A DNA stretch of 64,000 nt from CAVSJJ01 sp963771015 (lineage in GTDB: Bacteria > Actinomycetota > Actinomycetes > Actinomycetales > Dermatophilaceae). Below the pieces are notes generated by a model. It was not told where the DNA came from and made no database searches. It was given only the letters and a program-made list of their open reading frames with translations. The position numbers and the translations under genes are program-made. The stretch lies in NCBI GenBank assembly GCA_963771015.1, contig CAVYRN010000009.1, forward strand, positions 248,001-312,000, written 5' to 3'. This document shows, in pieces, positions 43,643 through 52,300 of this stretch. Each line of letters starts with the position of its first letter. Position 1 is the first letter of the stretch.

Positions 43643-44564
43643 GACCCAGGCCATCGTCGTCTCCGCCGAGTCCGAGCCCGAGGACGAGGGCGTCGGCGCC
43701 CCGAGGTCGTTGACCTCCGAGGCGTTCCGCGAGCTCCGCCACAATGCGCTGTTCTGGGCCTCCCTCGTCCTCATCGTCGTCTTCGTCCTCATGGCGATGT
43801 TCCCCACGCTGTTCACCCGTACCGACCCCAACGAGGCGATCCTCAAGCTCGGCAACACCCCGCCGAGCAGCAGCCAGTGGTTCGGCCGCGACCTGCAGGG
43901 CTACGACGTCTTCGCCCGGACGATCTACGGGGCCCGGGCCTCGATCCTCGTCGGCGTCCTTGCGACCCTCGCCACGAGCCTGCTGGGCACGATCGTCGGG
44001 ACGTTCTCGGCCTGGTACGGCGGGGTCTCCGACGCGGTGGTCATGCGGATCACCGACATCTTCTTCGCCATCCCGTTCCTCCTCGGCGGCATCCTCTTCA
44101 TGACGACCTGGCCGAACAAGGTCGACTCGCCCTACCTGGCCGTCGTGGGCAAGGTCGTGGCCGCGCTGTCCATCCTCGGTTGGCCGAGCATCGCCCGACT
44201 CATGCGGGGCTCGGTGCTCCAGGTCATGCCGAACGACTACATCACGGCGGCCCGCGCTCTCGGTGCGAGCCCGTGGCGGATCATCCGGGCCCACATCATT
44301 CCCAACGCGATGGCCCCGGTCATCGTCGTCGCGATGATCAACCTCGGTGCGTACATCTCGGCCGAGGCGTCGCTGTCCTTCCTCGGGATCGGACTCGTCG
44401 CACCGGCGATCTCCTGGGGCGTCGCGATCTCGGACTCGCTCAACTACATCCGGGTCGCCCCGTGGTCGCTGCTCTTCCCGAGCCTGTTCCTCAGCCTCGC
44501 CGTGCTGGCCTTCATCATGCTCGGTGACGCCGTCCGCGACGCGTTCGACCCCAAGACCCGGTGA
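43635..44564 (+). CDS. Oligopeptide ABC transporter permease (OppC/DppC family)
   Basis: 309 residues: cytoplasmic N-terminal extension of ~40 residues, then six transmembrane helices and EAA loop NDYITAARALGASPWRIIRA (about 197-216). The FGRDLQGYDVFARTIYGAR segment is characteristic of OppC/DppC. Forms the heterodimeric channel with the preceding permease. Confidence 0.93.
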   Translation: MTETQAIVVSAESEPEDEGVGAPRSLTSEAFRELRHNALFWASLVLIVVFVLMAMFPTLFTRTDPNEAILKLGNTPPSSSQWFGRDLQGYDVFARTIYGARASILVGVLATLATSLLGTIVGTFSAWYGGVSDAVVMRITDIFFAIPFLLGGILFMTTWPNKVDSPYLAVVGKVVAALSILGWPSIARLMRGSVLQVMPNDYITAARALGASPWRIIRAHIIPNAMAPVIVVAMINLGAYISAEASLSFLGIGLVAPAISWGVAISDSLNYIRVAPWSLLFPSLFLSLAVLAFIMLGDAVRDAFDPKTR

Positions 44565-44574
44565 CGGAGATCCG

Positions 44575-45612
44575 ATGACCACCCAGGGCACCACCTCCTT
44601 GCAGACCGAGGGCTCGGCCTACCAGCCCGTCGACGGCCGGCTCCTCGAGGTCGACGACCTCTACGTCGAGTTCCACACCCGCGACGGTGTCGCCAGGGCC
44701 ATCAACGGGGTCTCGTTCACCCTCGACCAGGGCGAGTCGCTGGCCATCATCGGTGAGTCCGGCTCGGGGAAGTCCGTGACGGCGCAGGCCATCATGGGCA
44801 TCCTCGACATGCCGCCGGCGAAGATCCCGGGCGGCCACATCTACTACTGCGGCCAGGACCTCCTCGGGATGCCGGAGGAGCAGCGGCGAAAGACCCGCGG
44901 CCCGGAGGTCTCGATGATCTTCCAGGACGCGCTGTCCTCGCTGAACCCGGTCTTCCCGGTCGGCTGGCAGATCGCCGAGATGTTCCGCAAGCACCGGGAC
45001 ATGAACAAGTCCGATGCCTTGGCGCAGGCCATCCGGCTCATGGAGCGGGTGCAGATCCCCGCCGCCCGGGAGCGCGTCAGGGCCTACCCGCACCAGTTCT
45101 CCGGCGGCATGCGCCAACGGATCATGATCGCGATGGCCATCTCGCTCGACCCCGCGGTGCTCATCGCCGACGAGCCGACCACGGCCCTGGACGTCACCGT
45201 CCAGGCGCAGATCATGAGCCTGTTGCAGGAGCTGCAGGAGGAGCGGCAGATGGGGCTCATCCTCATCACCCATGACCTCGGCGTCGTCGCCGACGTGGCG
45301 GACCGGATCGCCGTCATGTATGCCGGCCGGCTCGTTGAGACCGCCGACGTCTACGACGCGTATGCCGCGCCGGCCCACCCGTACACCAAGGGCCTCATCG
45401 AGTCGCTCCCGCGACTGGACCAGAAGGGGCAGACCTTGCGGACGATCTCCGGTCTCCCGCCGAACCTCGTGCGCATCCCACCGGGGTGCGCCTTCAACCC
45501 GCGCTGCTACCTCGCCCAGGAGACATGCCGGCGTGACCTCCCCGCGCTGCGCGAGGTCGCCCCCGGCCGACACTCCGCCTGCCACTTCGCCGAGGAGGTC
45601 CTCAATGGCTGA
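44575..45612 (+). CDS. Oligopeptide ABC transporter ATPase (OppD/DppD family)
   Basis: 345 residues. Walker A GESGSGKS, Q-loop MIFQDALSSLNP, signature FSGGMRQR, Walker B LIADEPTTALD, and the C-terminal oligo_HPY domain with cysteines (CAFNPRCYLAQETC, then HSACHF) that bind an iron-sulfur cluster in Dpp/Opp ATPases. ATG 44575 is 11 nt after the permease stop with a GGAGAT site. Confidence 0.95.
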   Translation: MTTQGTTSLQTEGSAYQPVDGRLLEVDDLYVEFHTRDGVARAINGVSFTLDQGESLAIIGESGSGKSVTAQAIMGILDMPPAKIPGGHIYYCGQDLLGMPEEQRRKTRGPEVSMIFQDALSSLNPVFPVGWQIAEMFRKHRDMNKSDALAQAIRLMERVQIPAARERVRAYPHQFSGGMRQRIMIAMAISLDPAVLIADEPTTALDVTVQAQIMSLLQELQEERQMGLILITHDLGVVADVADRIAVMYAGRLVETADVYDAYAAPAHPYTKGLIESLPRLDQKGQTLRTISGLPPNLVRIPPGCAFNPRCYLAQETCRRDLPALREVAPGRHSACHFAEEVLNG

Positions 45613-46654
45613 GGTCATTCTCTCCGCCGAGAACCTCGTCAAGTACTACCCGATCCGCAGCGGTGTCCTGCGGACCGTGCAAGGGCAGGTCAAGGCCGTC
45701 GACGGGGTCAGCTTCGACCTGCACCGGGGTGAGACGCTCGGCATCGTCGGCGAGTCCGGCTGTGGCAAGTCAACGCTCGGCCGGCTGCTCATGCGGCTCG
45801 AGAAGCCGACGAGCGGGCGGGTCATGTTCGAGGGCGAGGACATGAGCGGCACCTCGGCGCGTGAGCTGCGTCGCCTCCGTCGCGACATCCAGATCGTCTT
45901 CCAGGACCCGTACACCTCGCTCAACCCCCGGATGACGGTCGGAGACATCGTCGGCGAGCCCTTCGAGATCCATCCCGACGTCGTGCCGCGGGGCGGGCGG
46001 CGCCAGCGGGTCCAGGAGCTCCTCGACCTCGTCGGCCTCAACCCCGAGCACATCAACCGGTTCCCGCACCAGTTCTCCGGTGGTCAGCGCCAGCGCATCG
46101 GCATCGCCCGGGGCATCGCGCTCAACCCGAAGGTGCTCGTCTGCGACGAACCGGTCTCGGCCCTCGACGTGTCCGTCCAGGCGCAGGTCGTCAACCTGAT
46201 GGAGCAGCTCCAGGACGAGCTCGGCCTCTCCTACGTCTTCATCGCCCACGACCTGTCCGTCGTCCGGCACATCTCCGACCGGGTCGGTGTCATGTACCTC
46301 GGCAGGCTCGCCGAGATCGGCACGGAGAAGGAGGTCTACGAGCACCCGACCCATCCCTACACCCAGGCCCTGCTGTCGGCCGTCCCCGTGCCCGACCCCA
46401 CCCTGCGGGGCAAGCGCGACCAGATCGTCCTCGTCGGCGATGTCCCCTCGCCGGCGAACCCGCCGAGCGGCTGCCGCTTCCACACCCGGTGCTGGAGGGC
46501 TCAGGAGAAGTGCTCTGCCGAGGAGCCGCAGCTCATCATGCGCCCCGACGGTGTCGGTGCGCACGAGTCGGCCTGCCACTTCGCCGAGCAGCGCGCCGTC
46601 GTACCGAGGGTCGACGTCGGTGGGAGTGACGGGCCGCTCCAGCCGAGCGCCTGA
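45605..46654 (+). CDS. Oligopeptide ABC transporter ATPase (OppF/DppF family)
   Basis: 349 residues. Walker A GESGCGKST, Q-loop IVFQDPYTSLNP, signature FSGGQRQR, Walker B LVCDEPVSALD, C-terminal oligo_HPY domain with CRFHTRCWRAQEKC. Pairs with the preceding ATPase (8-nt overlap) to power the importer. Last gene of the operon; converges with rsgA. Confidence 0.95.
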   Translation: MAEVILSAENLVKYYPIRSGVLRTVQGQVKAVDGVSFDLHRGETLGIVGESGCGKSTLGRLLMRLEKPTSGRVMFEGEDMSGTSARELRRLRRDIQIVFQDPYTSLNPRMTVGDIVGEPFEIHPDVVPRGGRRQRVQELLDLVGLNPEHINRFPHQFSGGQRQRIGIARGIALNPKVLVCDEPVSALDVSVQAQVVNLMEQLQDELGLSYVFIAHDLSVVRHISDRVGVMYLGRLAEIGTEKEVYEHPTHPYTQALLSAVPVPDPTLRGKRDQIVLVGDVPSPANPPSGCRFHTRCWRAQEKCSAEEPQLIMRPDGVGAHESACHFAEQRAVVPRVDVGGSDGPLQPSA

Positions 46655-46687
46655 GCGGCCTGCCCCGCCAGGGGCGCACCTGACCGG

Positions 46688-47737
46688 TCAGTCGTCGGTC
46701 TCGGGCCCCCGGGCGCGCAGGAGACGGCGCAGCGAGTCCAGCCGCGCCGGACCGGAGGGCCCGGCGGCACCGGAGGCGACCCAGGCGTCCAGTGCGCACT
46801 CCTCCTCGTCGTGCGAGCAGCTACGCGGGCAGCCGCCGGTACCGGGTTCGAGGTCCGGGAAGTGCTGGATGATCCGGGCCAGGTCGACGTGGGCGAGCCC
46901 GAACGAGCGCACGCCCGGGGTGTCGATGACCCACCCGTCGCGTCCCGGCAGCCGCAGCGCCACCGCCGAGCTCGACGTATGCCGGCCGCGCCCGGTCACG
47001 ACGTTGACCTTGCCGGTGGCCCGGTCGGCATCGGGGACCAGGGCGTTGACGAGGGTGGACTTGCCGACACCGGAGTGGCCGACCAACACGCTGACCCGGC
47101 CGCGCAGCCGTCCGGACAGCTCCGCCAGCCCGGCCTCGTCGACGAGCCCGGTGCGGCGTGCGGTGACGATGTGCGGCACCTGGAGCGGGGCGTAGGTCCG
47201 CAGGAAGTCCGTGGGGTCGGCCAGGTCCGCCTTGGTGAGCACGAGCAGGGGGTCCATGCCCGCGTCGTATGCCGCGACGAGACACCTGTCGATGAGCCGA
47301 GGGCGCGGTTCGGGATCGGCCAGGGCCGAGACGATGACGAGCTGGTCGGCTCCGGCGACGATGATCCGTTCGACGGGGTCCGTGTCGTCGGCGGTGCGCC
47401 GCAGCACGCGTGTGCGGTCAGCAACGCGGACGATCCGGGCCAGCGACCCTCGTTCGCCGGTGACGTCGCCGACGAGGGCGACGTCGTCACCGACGACGAT
47501 GCCCTTGCGGCCGAGCTCGCGGGCGCGCATCGCGGTGATGACCCGCTCGGGGTCGCCGGCTGCGGGCTGGCCGGCCGCGACGAGCACGGTGTAGCGGCCT
47601 CGGTCGACGGCCGTCACCATGCCGGGGACGGCGTGCTCGTGCGCGGGACGCTCCTTCGACCGGGGCCGGGAGCCGCGGGGGTTGGGGCGGATCCGGGCGT
47701 CCGACTCGTCGTAGTCGCCGACCGACCGCGCCATCAT
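46688..47737 (-). CDS. rsgA: Ribosome small-subunit-dependent GTPase A
   Basis: 349 residues. N-terminal OB-fold, circularly permuted GTPase with G4 TKAD before G1 GHSGVGKST and G3 DTPG, and C-terminal zinc site in CPRSCSHDEEEC. Assists late 30S maturation. ATG 47737 overlaps the aroA stop by 4 nt (a second ATG follows immediately). The N-terminal 40 residues are Arg/Pro-rich. Confidence 0.94.
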   Translation of the reverse strand: MMARSVGDYDESDARIRPNPRGSRPRSKERPAHEHAVPGMVTAVDRGRYTVLVAAGQPAAGDPERVITAMRARELGRKGIVVGDDVALVGDVTGERGSLARIVRVADRTRVLRRTADDTDPVERIIVAGADQLVIVSALADPEPRPRLIDRCLVAAYDAGMDPLLVLTKADLADPTDFLRTYAPLQVPHIVTARRTGLVDEAGLAELSGRLRGRVSVLVGHSGVGKSTLVNALVPDADRATGKVNVVTGRGRHTSSSAVALRLPGRDGWVIDTPGVRSFGLAHVDLARIIQHFPDLEPGTGGCPRSCSHDEEECALDAWVASGAAGPSGPARLDSLRRLLRARGPETDD

Positions 47738-49053
47738 GGACCCGCTCCGACCACCGGCTCGCCGCCGGTCATCCGCTGCCACATCGTGGTGAACTCGGGG
47801 AGCGTCTTGCCGACGGTGCCGACATCCTCGATGACGACCCCCGGGGCGGCCAGGCCGAGCACCGCTCCGGCCATGACCATCCGGTGGTCGGCATACGTGT
47901 GGAACCGGCCACCATGGATCGGGGCGGGGTCGACCCGCAGCCCGTCCTCGGTCTGGACGACACCGGCCCCCAGGCCCCTGAGCTCTGTCTCGAGGGCCGC
48001 CAGCCGGTCGGTCTCGTGGCCGCGGATATGGCCGACTCCGCGGATGACCGTCGGGGAGTCGGCGAGCGCGGCGAGTGCCGCCACGACGGGCGTGAGCTCG
48101 CTCGCATCGTGCAGGTCGACGTCCACGCCGACGATCACACCACCGCCATGCACCGTCAGGCCCTCGCGGGTGAGCGAGACCTCGGCGCCCATGGCGTCGA
48201 GGATGTCGCGCAGTGCGTCGCCGGCCTGGGTCGTGTGGTGCGGCCATCCGGGTACGTGGACGGTCCCGCCGGAGACGAGGGCGGCGGCGAGGAACGGCCC
48301 GGCATTGGTGAGGTCCGGCTCGACCTCGACCTCGAGAGCACCCAGCTGTCCGGGCTCGACACTCCAGGTGTTCGGCTCGGTGTCGTCGACGATGGCGCCG
48401 ACATCGCGGAGCACCTCGACCGTCATGTCGATGTGCGGCTGGCTGGGAACCGGCTTGCCGTCGTGATGGACGACGACCCCCTGGTCGAACCGGGCTCCGG
48501 CCAGGAGCAGCGCGGAGACGAACTGCGAGGACGCCGAGGCATCGAGGGTGACCTCGCCTCCGCGTACCTCGCCCATCCCGACGATGGTGAAGGGAAGCGC
48601 CCCCCGCCCGCCGTCGCGTACCTCGACCCCGAGGGCGCGCAGCGCGTCGAGGGCCGGCCCCATCGGCCGGTTGCGCGCTCCGGCATCCCCCTCGAAGCCG
48701 ACCGGCCCGTCGGCCAGGGCGGCCACCGGCGGAAGGAACCGCATCACGGTCCCGGCGAGGCCGCAGTCGATGGCGGAACGGCCCCGCAGCGGCCCGGGTT
48801 CGACGAGCCAGTCGGCCACCTCCGTCTCGCCGGGCACGCTGGGGCGTGCCTCGATCGTGGCGCCCAGGGCGCGTAGCCCAGCGGCCATGAGCAGTGTGTC
48901 CCGGGAGCGCAGCGGCCGACGGATCCGCGAGGTGCCGTCGGCGAGGGCGGCGAGGACGAGGTAGCGGTTCGTCAGGGACTTCGAGCCCGGGAGGGTGATC
49001 GTCGCATCGAGGGGGTGGTCGAGGGTGGGGGCGGCCCAGTCCGGTTCAGGCAT
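47734..49053 (-). CDS. aroA: 3-phosphoshikimate 1-carboxyvinyltransferase (EPSP synthase)
   Basis: 439 residues. Substrate-binding LPGSKSLTNR near 21, the PEP/glyphosate loop reads DCGLAGTVMRF (the common form is LGNAGTxxR), RPMGPALDALRALG, and the C-terminal GHIRGHETDRLAAL and DHRMVMAGAVLGL. Shikimate-pathway step. Coupling to rsgA downstream is a conserved actinobacterial arrangement near sigR. ATG 49053. Confidence 0.95.
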   Translation of the reverse strand: MPEPDWAAPTLDHPLDATITLPGSKSLTNRYLVLAALADGTSRIRRPLRSRDTLLMAAGLRALGATIEARPSVPGETEVADWLVEPGPLRGRSAIDCGLAGTVMRFLPPVAALADGPVGFEGDAGARNRPMGPALDALRALGVEVRDGGRGALPFTIVGMGEVRGGEVTLDASASSQFVSALLLAGARFDQGVVVHHDGKPVPSQPHIDMTVEVLRDVGAIVDDTEPNTWSVEPGQLGALEVEVEPDLTNAGPFLAAALVSGGTVHVPGWPHHTTQAGDALRDILDAMGAEVSLTREGLTVHGGGVIVGVDVDLHDASELTPVVAALAALADSPTVIRGVGHIRGHETDRLAALETELRGLGAGVVQTEDGLRVDPAPIHGGRFHTYADHRMVMAGAVLGLAAPGVVIEDVGTVGKTLPEFTTMWQRMTGGEPVVGAGP

Positions 49054-49187
49054 GGGTCCTCGGGTGCCCCGACCCTGCGTCCGGGTGGGGTTGGCCGGTC
49101 CTGGCGGCGATCGTCATGTGCTCTCCGGTGTCGTTGTGAACCCCTCTACGGTAGTTGCTCGCATCCTCGGTGCGTAAGGTGCGCCCC

Positions 49188-50027
49188 ATGTGTGGTCGGT
49201 ATGCCGCCACGGCGAACCCGGGCGAGCTCGTCGAGGAGTTCGAGATCGATGTCGACCGGACGGCCGAGCCGGCCCGCTCGGTGCTGACCTCGCCCCAGGA
49301 GCCACCCGCCGGTACCCCCGACTACAACATGGCGCCGACCAAGCAGGCGCCCGTCGTCCTCACCCGTGTCCCGCGGGAGGCGTCGGAGGGCCCGCCGCAG
49401 CGTCAGCTCCGCCGACTCACCTGGGGCCTGGTGCCGGGCTGGTCCCGGGACACCAAGGGTGGGGCTCGGATGATCAACGCCCGGGCCGAGTCGGTGCTGG
49501 CCAAGCCGGCTTACGCCCGCGCCGTCGAGCGCCGGCGGTGCCTCGTGCCCGCCCTCGGGTGGTACGAGTGGCAGGTCTCGCCGAGCGCCATCGACGGACG
49601 CGGCAAGGCCCGACGGCAGCCGTTCTTCACCCGCCGCGCCGACGGGGCGAGCGTCGGCTTCGCGGGCCTCTACGAGTTCTGGCGCGACCCCGTCGTCGAG
49701 AACGTCGACGACCCGGATGCCTGGCTCGTCACCTTCGCCATCATCACGACGGCGGCCGAGCCGGGGCTGGACCGCATCCACGACCGCCAGCCGCTGGTGC
49801 TCGAACGCGGGGACTGGGGCCGGTGGCTGGACCCGTCGGTCACCGAGGGGGCCGCCATCGAGGACCTGCTGGCGTTCTCGCGACCGGGCCGGTTCGAGGC
49901 ATACCCCGTCTCGACGGCGGTCGGCTCCGGCCGAGCCAACGGACCCGGTCTCATCGAGCCGGCATCGGTCGAGACGCTCGATGGTGTCGTCGACCCGGTG
50001 ACCGGCGAGATCATCGGAGCCCGCTGA
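49188..50027 (+). CDS. SOS response-associated peptidase (SRAP/HMCES/YedK family)
   Basis: 279 residues starting MCGRY, so Cys2 becomes N-terminal after Met removal, the residue that crosslinks abasic sites in single-stranded DNA. Also present: NMAPTK, RMINARAES, RCLVPALGWYEWQ and the histidine motif HDRQPLVL. TAAGGT (49175-49180) lies 7 nt before ATG 49188: leaderless. The stop overlaps the next start by one base. Confidence 0.94.
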   Translation: MCGRYAATANPGELVEEFEIDVDRTAEPARSVLTSPQEPPAGTPDYNMAPTKQAPVVLTRVPREASEGPPQRQLRRLTWGLVPGWSRDTKGGARMINARAESVLAKPAYARAVERRRCLVPALGWYEWQVSPSAIDGRGKARRQPFFTRRADGASVGFAGLYEFWRDPVVENVDDPDAWLVTFAIITTAAEPGLDRIHDRQPLVLERGDWGRWLDPSVTEGAAIEDLLAFSRPGRFEAYPVSTAVGSGRANGPGLIEPASVETLDGVVDPVTGEIIGAR

Positions 50028-50659
50028 TGTCGATCCGCACCATCGACCTCGACTCCCCGGTCGGCCCCGGACGGGCCGAGGTCGAGCATCCGCGGGGTGC
50101 CGTCGGTACCCTCGCCATCGGTCACGGGGCCGGTGGTCGGAGCTGGTCGGCCGAGGTCCGGGCCGTGGCCGCCGCGGCGACGGACGCGGGCTGGGCGGTC
50201 GCCCTCGTCGACCAGCCGTGGCGGGTGGCCGGACGCAAGGTCGCTCCCGCTCCGGCCACCCTCGACCGGGCCTGGGTGCCCATGGTCCAGGCACTCCTCG
50301 CCGGCCGGGGCCGGCTGCCGCGGCCGCTCGTCCTTGCCGGTCGCAGCGCCGGTGCCCGGGTGGCGTGTCGCACCGCGTCCACCCTCGACGCACTGGGCGT
50401 CCTCGCCCTGTCGTTCCCGCTGCACCCGCCGGGTCGGCCGGGCTCCTCCCGCGCCGACGAGCTCACCCTGCCTCTCACCGACGGCGTCGCTCTCCACGTC
50501 ATCCAGGGCGCCGCCGACCCCTTCGGGACGCCTGGTGAGCTGGCGGCCCATCTGCCGGACCCGGCATACGTGACGACCGTGCCCGGCACCCACTCGCTGG
50601 ACGGCTCGGCCGTTCGGGTGGCCGCCGCCGCGCTCGACTGGCTGGAGGGCCTGCCCTAG
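50027..50659 (+). CDS. Alpha/beta hydrolase (KANL3/Tex30-like)
   Basis: 210 residues. Oxyanion segment AIGHGAGGRSW near 35, nucleophile elbow AGRSAGARVA near 107, late Asp in QGAADPFGTP and His in GTHSLDG give a plausible Ser-Asp-His triad. The small hydrolase family matching the Tex30/KANL3 domain; substrate unknown. Translationally coupled to the SRAP gene (TGATG). Confidence 0.8.
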   Translation: MSIRTIDLDSPVGPGRAEVEHPRGAVGTLAIGHGAGGRSWSAEVRAVAAAATDAGWAVALVDQPWRVAGRKVAPAPATLDRAWVPMVQALLAGRGRLPRPLVLAGRSAGARVACRTASTLDALGVLALSFPLHPPGRPGSSRADELTLPLTDGVALHVIQGAADPFGTPGELAAHLPDPAYVTTVPGTHSLDGSAVRVAAAALDWLEGLP

Positions 50660-50673
50660 CGGCCTTCGGCCTC

Positions 50674-50702
50674 GGGAATGCCGTCGCGCCGTGCCGGCGT
50701 TG
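50674..50702 (+). promoter_or_regulatory. SigR-type promoter upstream of sigR
   Basis: GGGAAT (50674-50679) and GTTG (50699-50702) with a 19-nt spacer match the published SigR/SigH consensus GGGAAT-N18/19-GTT. It lies about 90 nt before the sigma factor gene, as expected for autoregulation. A second, TAGGGT box (50778-50783) 8 nt before the ATG may give a constitutive leaderless transcript. Confidence 0.7.
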
Positions 50703-50791
50703 TCCCTCGCGGCACACGTCAACGGCGAAAGGGTCCCATGCTCGTCCTGCACGCGGCCGCCCCCACCGAGGTCGGGCTAGGGTGGACGGCG

Positions 50792-51436
50792 ATGACGACA
50801 CCACCTGCAGCCTCCAGCCACGCCGACGAGATCGTCGACGTCGCCACCGAGACCGTCGACGAACGACAGGCCCGCTTCGAGCGCGAGGCTCTGCCGTTGC
50901 TCGACCAGCTGTACTCGGCGGCCCTGCGCACGACGCGGAACCCCGCCGACGCCGAGGACCTGGTTCAGGAGACGTTCGCCAAGGCGTTCGCGGCGTTCCA
51001 CCAGTACCGGCCGGGGACCAACCTCAAGGCGTGGATGTACCGCATCCTCACCAACACCTACATCAACACCTACCGCAAGAAGCAGCGCGAGCCGCAGCAG
51101 TCCGATGCCGCCGAGGTCGAGGACTACCAGCTCGTCCGCGCCGAGTCGCACACGTCGTCGGGGTTGAAGTCGGCGGAGAACCAGGCACTGGAACGGCTTC
51201 CCGACTCGGAGGTCAAGCGGGCGCTCCAGGAGCTTCCGGAGGATTTCCGGCTGGCCGTCTATCTCGCCGATGTCGAGGGTTTCGCCTACAAGGAGATCGC
51301 CGAAATCATGAGTACCCCGATCGGCACGGTGATGTCGCGCCTGCACCGCGGCCGTCGCCAGCTCCGGGGACTTCTCCAGGACTATGCACGAGAGCGTGGC
51401 TTCAACGCGGCGCGGGAGAGCGAGGGGTCGTCATGA
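50792..51436 (+). CDS. sigR: ECF RNA polymerase sigma factor SigR/SigH (thiol-oxidative stress)
   Basis: 214 residues. Region 2 with TRNPADAEDLVQETFAKAF and TNLKAWMYRILTNTYIN, region 4 with LPEDFRLAVYLADVEGFAYKEIAEIM. The acidic N-terminal extension and the downstream zinc anti-sigma gene identify the SigR/SigH group, which controls thioredoxin, mycothiol and protease genes upon disulfide stress. ATG 50792. Overlaps rsrA by 4 nt. Confidence 0.93.
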   Translation: MTTPPAASSHADEIVDVATETVDERQARFEREALPLLDQLYSAALRTTRNPADAEDLVQETFAKAFAAFHQYRPGTNLKAWMYRILTNTYINTYRKKQREPQQSDAAEVEDYQLVRAESHTSSGLKSAENQALERLPDSEVKRALQELPEDFRLAVYLADVEGFAYKEIAEIMSTPIGTVMSRLHRGRRQLRGLLQDYARERGFNAARESEGSS

Positions 51437-51702
51437 GCCGTCGGGAGCCGCACGAGGGCCACTACGAGTGCTCCGACGTCGTGTACCGGATCTTCGAGTA
51501 CCTCGACGGCGAGATGGACGCCCGCGGAATGGAGCTCGTGGCCGAGCATCTGCAGGAGTGCGGGCCGTGTCTCGCCGAGCACGACCTGGACGCCGCACTG
51601 AAGGCCCTTGTCCGGCGTTCCTGCCACGAGGAGGCGCCCGCCCACCTGCGAGTGCGGATCGTCCACCGGATCACGCGGGTGCGTGGCGAGCTCGACGGCT
51701 GA
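51433..51702 (+). CDS. rsrA: Zinc-binding redox anti-sigma factor RsrA
   Basis: 89 residues with the zinc anti-sigma motif H39-x3-C43-x2-C46 plus C13 and C64, equivalent to the zinc/redox cysteines of Streptomyces RsrA. Disulfide formation releases SigR. ATG 51433 is coupled to sigR. Followed by a long bidirectional terminator. Confidence 0.93.
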   Translation: MSRREPHEGHYECSDVVYRIFEYLDGEMDARGMELVAEHLQECGPCLAEHDLDAALKALVRRSCHEEAPAHLRVRIVHRITRVRGELDG

Positions 51703-51724
51703 GCGCACGGTCACGTCCCGGCAT

Positions 51725-51764
51725 GACGAGGGCCGGTCACCAGACATGGTGACCGGCCCTCGTC
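51725..51764. terminator. Bidirectional terminator
   Basis: Perfect 18-bp stem (51725-51742 with 51747-51764), GACA loop, between convergent rsrA and the bL37 gene. Confidence 0.85.
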
Positions 51765-51779
51765 CGCGGTAATGCCGCG

Positions 51780-51854
51780 TCAGGCGTTCGGCTTGCGGCC
51801 GTGGTTGGCCTTGTTGCCCTTCCGGGAACGGCGCTTCCGGGCGCGCTTGCTCAT
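51780..51854 (-). CDS. Actinobacterial ribosomal protein bL37
   Basis: 24-residue, very basic protein: begins MSKRARKRRSRKGNKA and ends GRKPNA, matching the small actinobacterial large-subunit protein bL37 (formerly annotated as AURKAIP1/COX24-domain protein). AGGAGGA lies just upstream of ATG 51854. Divergent from the repeat-peptide gene. Confidence 0.93.
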   Translation of the reverse strand: MSKRARKRRSRKGNKANHGRKPNA

Positions 51855-51998
51855 GGATGTCCTCCTGGTGCGGGGTGTGATCGACACACCAAGTGCCGAA
51901 TCTTCATGTGATTGTGGCACAACTGTGCTGCGTGAGACCATGAGAGGGCTTGATGCGCCCGGCAATTCGGGACCGGGCCCCCTTGAAAGGAAAAGAAC

Positions 51999-52235
51999 GT
52001 GCGCCGTCTTCGCACTCTCACTGTCACCGTTGGTATCGCCTTTGCTGCGGCAATCCTCACGCCGTCTGCGGCAAACGCCGTCACCTTCACCCCCTCGACC
52101 ACCACCACCATTGTGCAGACCGACGGCTACGGCTGGGGCGCGTCCTCGACCGACGGCTACGGCTGGGGCGCGTCCACGACCGACGGCTACGGCTGGGGTG
52201 CGGCGTCCACCGACGGCTACGGCTGGGGTGCCTGA
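51999..52235 (+). CDS. Secreted small protein with four TDGYGWGA repeats
   Basis: 78 residues from GTG 51999 with GAAAGGA upstream. Residues 1-27 are a Sec signal peptide (RRLR, hydrophobic core, AANA cleavage). The mature part is about 51 residues: a Thr-rich spacer and four repeats of a 10-residue unit TDGYGWGA-S/A-S/T (52119-52232), the last lacking two residues. I do not recognise a family and see no lanthipeptide, YcaO or radical-SAM gene near. Possibilities: surface or cell-wall peptide, RiPP-like precursor modified elsewhere, or bacteriocin-like product. Followed by an 18-bp hairpin. Confidence 0.75.
   Translation: MRRLRTLTVTVGIAFAAAILTPSAANAVTFTPSTTTTIVQTDGYGWGASSTDGYGWGASTTDGYGWGAASTDGYGWGA
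52119..52232 (+). repeat. Four tandem 30-bp coding repeats
   Basis: Units at 52119, 52149, 52179 and 52209 (last one 24 bp). The first 22 bases of each unit are nearly identical, differing mainly in the serine/threonine/alanine codons at the end. Confidence 0.9.
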
Positions 52236-52252
52236 TACCTGAGCATGTTCGC

Positions 52253-52293
52253 GACCATCGGGAGGCCGGCATCGTGCCGGCCTCCCGATGGTC
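52253..52293 (+). terminator. Strong hairpin between the repeat peptide and HD-domain genes
   Basis: Perfect 18-bp stem (52253-52270 with 52276-52293), ATCGT loop, 17 nt after the peptide stop. It may end the peptide transcript or limit readthrough into the membrane protein gene that starts 8 nt later. Confidence 0.75.
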
Positions 52294-52300
52294 TCGTGAT

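Noticed and set aside
46680..46691. Perfect 12-bp palindrome CTGACCGGTCAG at the end of rsgA
   Set aside because: Short, GC-rich and overlapping the rsgA stop; chance is a sufficient explanation.
51950..52300. Upstream part of the HD-protein frame (533 codons from 51950), with His/Arg-rich repeats
   Set aside because: It is an alternative frame of the TDGYGWGA repeat gene; the repeats in it mirror the DNA repeat, and a hairpin separates it from the membrane protein.
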